This document shows positions 6,757 to 10,181 of a stretch of 10,181 nucleotides of DNA, piece after piece. The notes beneath the pieces are model-generated. The model searched no databases. It was given only the letters and a program-made list of their open reading frames with translations, and was not told the DNA's origin. The DNA is from an uncultured Faecalibacterium sp. (GTDB taxonomy: Bacteria; Bacillota; Clostridia; Oscillospirales; Ruminococcaceae), in assembly GCA_900772565.1 (NCBI GenBank), contig CAAHET010000153.1, positions 1 through 10,181 on the forward strand, read 5' to 3'. Within the stretch, counting starts at the first letter, position 1; each line of letters opens with the position of its first letter. The position numbers were made by a program, and so were the translations under genes.

Positions 6757-6785
6757 AGCATACCGGGATAAGCCCGCTTTGTCAA
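6757..6785 (-). promoter_or_regulatory. Sigma-A promoter of the LacI-family regulator
   Basis: A perfect -35 TTGACA (6785-6780) and a -10 TATGCT (6762-6757) are separated by 17 bp on the minus strand, predicting initiation near 6750. It lies just after the GH42 terminator, so the regulator has independent transcription. Confidence 0.85.
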
Positions 6786-6790
6786 GCATG

Positions 6791-6830
6791 AAAACAAACA
6801 AAAAGCGTTCTGCTTTTTCGGCAGAACGCT
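6791..6830 (-). terminator. Intrinsic terminator of the GH42 gene
   Basis: AGCGTTCTGC and GCAGAACGCT form a perfect 10-bp stem (6821-6830 with 6804-6813) with a 7-nt loop. The minus-strand tail is U-rich (TTTTGTTTGTTTTC). It starts 21 nt beyond the GH42 stop. Confidence 0.93.
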
Positions 6831-6851
6831 GAAAATTGGTGTTTTTGCTCC

Positions 6852-8834
6852 TTACAAAATCTGCTCGCCGTTTTTCCAGACAGCCGTTCCGTAACGGTTC
6901 AGTGCAACACCGCCTACTTCGACCGGATGCTCATTGCAGTTCTGTACAAAGACGAACGTACCGCGCCGCGCCGCCAGAACGCCATCCGGCAGCGCTTCCG
7001 GCCATGCCGGGGTCAGACCTGCCTCCTGCGCTGCGTTGCGATAAAATACGCGATAAAACGCAGAATCAAAGCGGCTTGCCAGATAATATGCACGGCCTGC
7101 ACCGTAAGCATGAACCGCCACGGCTGGGCAGCCGGTAAAGTAGTCCTCGGTGTAAACACTGAGCGGCACAGCCGGGTCGGTATCCTGCAACGCGGCCACC
7201 TCGCAAAGCACAGAAGCCTGTGCCTCCGGCAGCTTTGCGCCGTCCACAGGGGCGCAGCGGCGAACCTCGCCGTCATACATCCCGTCGATCTCGGTGCGGC
7301 GCAGACCCAGCAGCTCGGTCAGGCCGTAGGGCGTGTCCCCCAAGCGGCACAGGTCGCTTTCGTCCACCACCCCGCTCCAGTAAGTGACCACAACGGTGCC
7401 GCCGTTCTTTGTAAAGGCGCAGAGCTTTTGCGCAAAGGCGTCCGTCAGCAGGTAGAGCATGGGAACAACGACCAGACCATAGCCGGTCAGGTCTGCTTCC
7501 TGATCAACAAACTCCACCGCGATGCCCTCGCGTGCAAGGGCGTTGTAGTGCAGCTTCAGTTCGTCCCAGTAGCCCATCCCGGCATTGCGCGGCCCGCAGG
7601 AGCCTTCCAGTGCCCACTTATTCTCCCAATCGTGAACGATCGCTACCTGTTTTTCGCGGAAGGTCGCGGTAATTTCAGAAAGGGATTCCAGCTTCTGTCC
7701 CACTTCCACCGTTTCCCGGAAGGGGCGGGCGTCCTCCCGTCCATCGTGCCCGATGACTGCACCATGGAGCTTTTCCTCCGCGCCGCGGCTGGCACGCCAC
7801 TGGAAATAAAGCACACTGTCCGAGCCGTGCGCCACGGTCTGCAAGGCAGAAAGCTCTGCGATGCCGGGCTTTTTCTGTTTGGAGACGGGCTGCCAGTTGG
7901 TAAAGCTGGGGCTGGACTCCATCAGCAGGAACGGCTTGCCCTTCATGGAGTAATACAAATCGTGCATCATGGCCGTGTCCAGCGCGGTCTCTTCTACGGT
8001 CTCGGTGGGCTTGTGCCATGTGGGATAGTTGTCCCAGCTGGCAACGTCGATCTCTTTGGCCATCTTGAAATAGTCGATGCCGTCAAAGCGGTACATCATA
8101 TTGACCGTGAACTTGGCGTTTGGTGCAAATTCCTTTACGGTGTCCCGTTCAAATTTCAAGAAGTCAATGTGCCGGTCGCTGACGAAGCGTTTCCAGTCCA
8201 GTGCAAGCCCCTGCACCGCGTTTTCTCCCTGCGGGGCGGGGCTTTCGATCTGCTCCCAATTGGTGTAATCGTGGCTCCAGAACCGGGCGTTCCACGCCTT
8301 GTTGACCGCTTCCAGCGAGCCGTACCGCGCCTTGAGCCAGCGGCGGAACGCGACCTGACACAGCTCACAATGACAGTCGCCGCCCATTTCGTTGGAGATA
8401 TGCCAAAGCAGGACAGCCGGGTCATTACCGAACCGCTGCGCTAGCTTCTGGTCGATGATGCGGACTTTTTCACGGTAGAGCGGAGAGGTATAGCAGTAGT
8501 TCTGGCGGCGGTTGTACAGCTCCCGGACACGGTCTGCCCGGACACGGCGCACCTCGGGGTACTTGTGCGCCATCCATGCGGGGCGCGCCGCACTGGGAGT
8601 GGCCAGAATGGTGGAAATGCCGTTGTCATACAGGTTGTGGATGATGTCAGCCAGCCAGTCCAGCTGGTACACACCCTCCTGCGGTTCCAGCGCCGACCAC
8701 GAGAACACCCCCAGCGTCACCGTGTTGACATGGGCTTTTTTCATCAGCGCAATATCCTGCGCCAGAATGTCCGGCCGGTCGAGCCACTGCTCCGGGTTAT
8801 AGTCCCCGCCATGGAGTAATTGGAACCGTTGCAT
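6852..8834 (-). CDS. GH42 beta-galactosidase (GanA-like), cytoplasmic
   Basis: This 660-residue glycoside hydrolase family 42 enzyme hydrolyses terminal beta-galactosides. No signal peptide is present, so it acts on imported sugars. The N-terminus (LLHGGDYNPEQW) and TLGVFSWSALEP are classic GH42. The likely acid/base is Glu149 in WHISNEMGGDC and the nucleophile Glu306 in FLLMESSPS. The four structural zinc ligands of the family appear intact: Cys114 (NYCYTS) and Cys154, Cys156 and Cys159 (CHCELC). The TIM barrel covers about 1-375, followed by the trimerisation domain to roughly 590 and a small beta domain at the end. Length fits the family. Two tandem ATGs occur at 8837 and 8834. AGGAGG lies 4 nt before the first and 7 nt before the second, so the second is chosen. 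Its own promoter, operator cluster and terminator make it monocistronic. The neighbouring transporter and LacI regulator point to galactan- or lactose-derived oligosaccharides as substrate, which is inference. Confidence 0.96.
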   Translation of the reverse strand: MQRFQLLHGGDYNPEQWLDRPDILAQDIALMKKAHVNTVTLGVFSWSALEPQEGVYQLDWLADIIHNLYDNGISTILATPSAARPAWMAHKYPEVRRVRADRVRELYNRRQNYCYTSPLYREKVRIIDQKLAQRFGNDPAVLLWHISNEMGGDCHCELCQVAFRRWLKARYGSLEAVNKAWNARFWSHDYTNWEQIESPAPQGENAVQGLALDWKRFVSDRHIDFLKFERDTVKEFAPNAKFTVNMMYRFDGIDYFKMAKEIDVASWDNYPTWHKPTETVEETALDTAMMHDLYYSMKGKPFLLMESSPSFTNWQPVSKQKKPGIAELSALQTVAHGSDSVLYFQWRASRGAEEKLHGAVIGHDGREDARPFRETVEVGQKLESLSEITATFREKQVAIVHDWENKWALEGSCGPRNAGMGYWDELKLHYNALAREGIAVEFVDQEADLTGYGLVVVPMLYLLTDAFAQKLCAFTKNGGTVVVTYWSGVVDESDLCRLGDTPYGLTELLGLRRTEIDGMYDGEVRRCAPVDGAKLPEAQASVLCEVAALQDTDPAVPLSVYTEDYFTGCPAVAVHAYGAGRAYYLASRFDSAFYRVFYRNAAQEAGLTPAWPEALPDGVLAARRGTFVFVQNCNEHPVEVGGVALNRYGTAVWKNGEQIL

Positions 8835-8851
8835 CATCGTTCCTCCTTTGA

Positions 8852-8892
8852 TTGCGCAAATTGCGCAACATTTTTGTCGAATAAAGTTGCGT
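8852..8892. promoter_or_regulatory. Probable repressor operators in the GH42 leader
   Basis: Two copies of the 8-bp palindrome TTGCGCAA lie at 8852-8859 and 8861-8868, a 9-bp tandem spacing. The second extends to GCGCAAC (8863-8869), matching the elements in the other two leaders. A related AAAGTTGCG at 8884-8891 overlaps the predicted transcription start. The tandem pair ends about 6 bp before the Shine-Dalgarno region (8842-8847), so bound repressor would block elongation into the gene. Confidence 0.62.
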
Positions 8893-8901
8893 TCGATACT
8901 G

Positions 8902-8930
8902 AGTATAGCAAGAACGCCCGCAAGATGCAA
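8902..8930 (-). promoter_or_regulatory. Sigma-A promoter of the GH42 gene
   Basis: On the minus strand, TTGCAT (8930-8925) and TATACT (8907-8902) are separated by 17 bp, with a TGC extended -10 immediately before TATACT. The predicted start is near 8895, giving a leader of about 60 nt that contains the operator pair. Confidence 0.82.
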
Positions 8931-8980
8931 TGCAGCTTTATGGTGTTTTGTTGAAACAATCTGAACATTTGATGCAATAT

Positions 8981-9029
8981 AAAAAGCCGCCCACTGACAC
9001 TCCGGAAGATTCCACAATGCCAGTGAGCG
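8981..9029 (-). terminator. Intrinsic terminator upstream of the GH42 promoter
   Basis: On the minus strand CGCTCACTG (9029-9021) pairs with CAGTGGGCG (8996-8988) over 9 positions including one U:G. A further inner pairing (GGAA/TTCC) lies within the loop, and GC plus TTTTTA follow the stem. It stands about 50 bp before the GH42 -35 box and insulates that promoter from transcription entering from the right. No intact gene directly precedes it. Confidence 0.75.
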
Positions 9030-9180
9030 TTTTATGGGCAAATCGTCAAAAATGATTCTTCATCCTTTATATTGGCGGTTCGCTCGATCCTCTAAATCAG
9101 CCATAGTCGCAGCCCAGTGGCAGATAATGCTCAATCTCCCCACCCAGCACAAGCTGAGTATTTCCTGATTTTTTCTCTCA
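9030..9180. other. Orphan segment between two terminators, no intact gene
   Basis: About 150 nt bounded on both sides by minus-strand terminators. On the minus strand two short frames meet here. One runs for 26 codons from a stop and ends ...GGEIEHYLPLGCDYG then TGA, with a protein-like texture. The other overlaps its end at an ATG (9104-9102) and encodes only MADLEDRANRQYKG. Neither has a ribosome binding site. This could be debris of a decayed gene or the body of a small RNA ending at the 8981-9029 terminator. A very weak promoter candidate (TTGTGC, 17 bp, CATTAT) is visible near 9150-9120 but is not convincing. Confidence 0.3.
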
Positions 9181-9215
9181 AAACAAAAAAGGGTGCGCCC
9201 CTGCGGACGCACCCT
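9181..9215 (-). terminator. Intrinsic terminator downstream of the exported Tp47-like protein gene
   Basis: AGGGTGCG and CGCACCCT form an 8-bp GC-rich stem on the minus strand (9208-9215 with 9190-9197), followed by TTTTTTGTTTTG. It lies about 100 nt after the stop codon. Between stop and hairpin is a second stem (AAGGTC at 9240-9245 with GACCTT at 9261-9266) without a U-tract on the minus strand. Confidence 0.85.
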
Positions 9216-9313
9216 GCTAAAAGCCACATACGATAGCGAAAGGTCGCCTGCTGCCAAGTGACCTTGCCGTTTTGTGCTATATTTTACCAAAAATTGGGCA
9301 GCTTTCCGTGAAA

Positions 9314-10150
9314 TCAAAGAGCTACGCTGACCGGCAGGACATACACGCCATCGGCGGTGTAGTAGGTGATCTGGGTGACGGTCTTGCCGATGATGGAGGC
9401 AAAATAGGGATCATCGGCATTGAAGCCCAGCTTGGTGCCATGCCAGATGTTGGTCACATGGTGCAGGCCGTACTCGCTGCCGTCGGCTGTGGCCAGCACC
9501 ACGCCGTAGACCTTGTTGGCCTTGTAGTCCAGATCAAAACCGGAGATCTTCATCTCGTAGGTGGTGTGGTGACCGTTGGTATTCAACTCCACAGTGGTGC
9601 CCTCTACGGTGGTCTCGGCGGCGTGGACCTTGCCAAACTCCCACTTGCCGCTCAGCAGGTTGTACCATGCGGTAATGTAGTAGGCCGGGGTCTCGCTGAG
9701 CTTGTAGTAAGCGTAGCTCTCGTTCTCAAACAAGGCATCTGCGCCGGTGTAGGTGGTGGTGGATTCCTTGCCCTTCAGGATAACGGTAATGTCGTAGCTG
9801 TCGGCATCGGTGACCTGCTTTGCATTCTTCAGCGCCCACGGGGTCAGCACCTTGACCGGAAAGGAAACGCCGGTGATGTCAGTGCCGTCCGCGTTGACGT
9901 GGTAGGAACCGGCGGCAAGGTTGCCCGCACGGGTCTTGTTCTTGGTGGCGCTGGTCACAGCGTCGATCTCAGATGCGTTGTCCACACCGGCAGCCTTGTA
10001 GAAGTCGGCGTAGGGGATGTTCATCTGGACGTAGCTGGAGGACAGGCAGTTCTCCTGCTCCACATCTTCCGCAGCGAAGGCCGGAACTGCCACAGTGCAC
10101 ACCAGTATAGCTGCCGCAAGGGCACCTGCAAATACTTTTTTCAATCTCAT
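9314..10150 (-). CDS. Exported protein with Tp47-like domain
   Basis: A 278-residue secreted or surface protein. Residues 1-26 are a Sec signal peptide (basic MRLKKV, hydrophobic core, cleavage after AFA at 24-26). The Cys in the core (VCTV) is not a lipobox, and there is no LPXTG or C-terminal anchor. The mature part contains NIPYADFY (44-51) and DAVTSAT (63-69), which resemble YADYW and DAVSRAT of Treponema pallidum Tp47. Related proteins in gut Firmicutes are often annotated as penicillin-binding Tp47 domain proteins. The C-terminal region (LHHVTNIWHG, IGKTVTQITYYTADGVY) also fits that group. The start at 10150 has GAGGTG 7 nt upstream. The function of these Firmicute proteins is not established, and penicillin binding or hydrolysis known for Tp47 should not be assumed. 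It has no evident link to the sugar locus. Confidence 0.85.
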   Translation of the reverse strand: MRLKKVFAGALAAAILVCTVAVPAFAAEDVEQENCLSSSYVQMNIPYADFYKAAGVDNASEIDAVTSATKNKTRAGNLAAGSYHVNADGTDITGVSFPVKVLTPWALKNAKQVTDADSYDITVILKGKESTTTYTGADALFENESYAYYKLSETPAYYITAWYNLLSGKWEFGKVHAAETTVEGTTVELNTNGHHTTYEMKISGFDLDYKANKVYGVVLATADGSEYGLHHVTNIWHGTKLGFNADDPYFASIIGKTVTQITYYTADGVYVLPVSVAL

Positions 10151-10181
10151 CGTAACACACCTCTATCTTTATTTCTAAAAA

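Noticed and set aside
6453..7435. TTGCGCAA octamers at 6453-6460 and 7428-7435
   Set aside because: They lie within the regulator and GH42 coding sequences, singly and without the flanks seen in the leaders. They show that the octamer alone is not diagnostic.
6927..8444. Long plus-strand open frame (505 codons) opposite the GH42 gene
   Set aside because: It is antisense to an enzyme with intact catalytic and zinc-binding residues, has low-complexity Val/Gly/His/Gln composition typical of antisense frames in GC-rich genes, and resembles no known protein.
9060..9317. 85-codon minus-strand open frame downstream of the Tp47-like gene
   Set aside because: It reads straight through the intrinsic terminator at 9181-9215 and has no recognisable domain or ribosome binding site.
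1..10181. CRISPR arrays, rRNA or tRNA genes, insertion-sequence terminal repeats
   Set aside because: Looked for and not seen: no regularly spaced repeats, no tRNA-like cloverleaf that I could support, and no transposase-type coding sequence.

Overview
The window looks like chromosome from a gut Firmicute of the Faecalibacterium / Oscillospiraceae type. This rests on high-GC clostridial codon use, a Gram-positive carbohydrate locus with lipoprotein binding protein, a GH42 enzyme and a LacI regulator, a DnaC-like ATPase of the kind carried by clostridial conjugative elements, and a Tp47-domain exported protein. The genus is an inference. Every supported gene lies on the minus strand, so transcription runs from high to low coordinates.

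High end to low end: (a) 9314-10150 encodes a Sec-exported protein resembling the Treponema Tp47 domain family, followed by a strong terminator. (b) 9030-9180 is an orphan stretch between two terminators that may hold gene debris. (c) 8834 down to 1650 is a compact galactoside utilisation locus: cytoplasmic GH42 beta-galactosidase, LacI-family repressor, lipoprotein substrate-binding protein and two permeases. It resembles the Bacillus ganS-P-Q-A/ganR system without the galactanase. Each of the three transcription units has a readable sigma-A promoter with a 17-bp spacer. In all three leaders, recurring GTTGCGC half-sites sit downstream of the promoter and are the likely repressor operators. 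Each unit ends in a clear intrinsic terminator, and another terminator lies between the binding protein and the permeases. No transporter ATPase is present, so a shared MsmK-type ATPase elsewhere is assumed. (d) 1-1568 is a mobile-element-like scrap region: a 5'-truncated DUF6544 gene, a DnaC-like ATPase whose first ~45 residues look like a fragment of a VapE-family protein, and the start of an unidentified small gene running off the window edge.

How the locus works (inference from family knowledge): the lipoprotein captures short galactosides, the two permeases import them, and the GH42 enzyme splits them in the cytoplasm. The LacI-type regulator represses all three promoters, including its own, until inducer appears. 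The internal terminator probably makes binding protein more abundant than permease.

Nothing here amounts to a clearly novel system. The points most worth a second look are the shared operator set, the chimeric dnaC 5' end, the truncated DUF6544 gene ending exactly at the sugar-locus terminator, and the twin-arginine-like signal on the binding protein.
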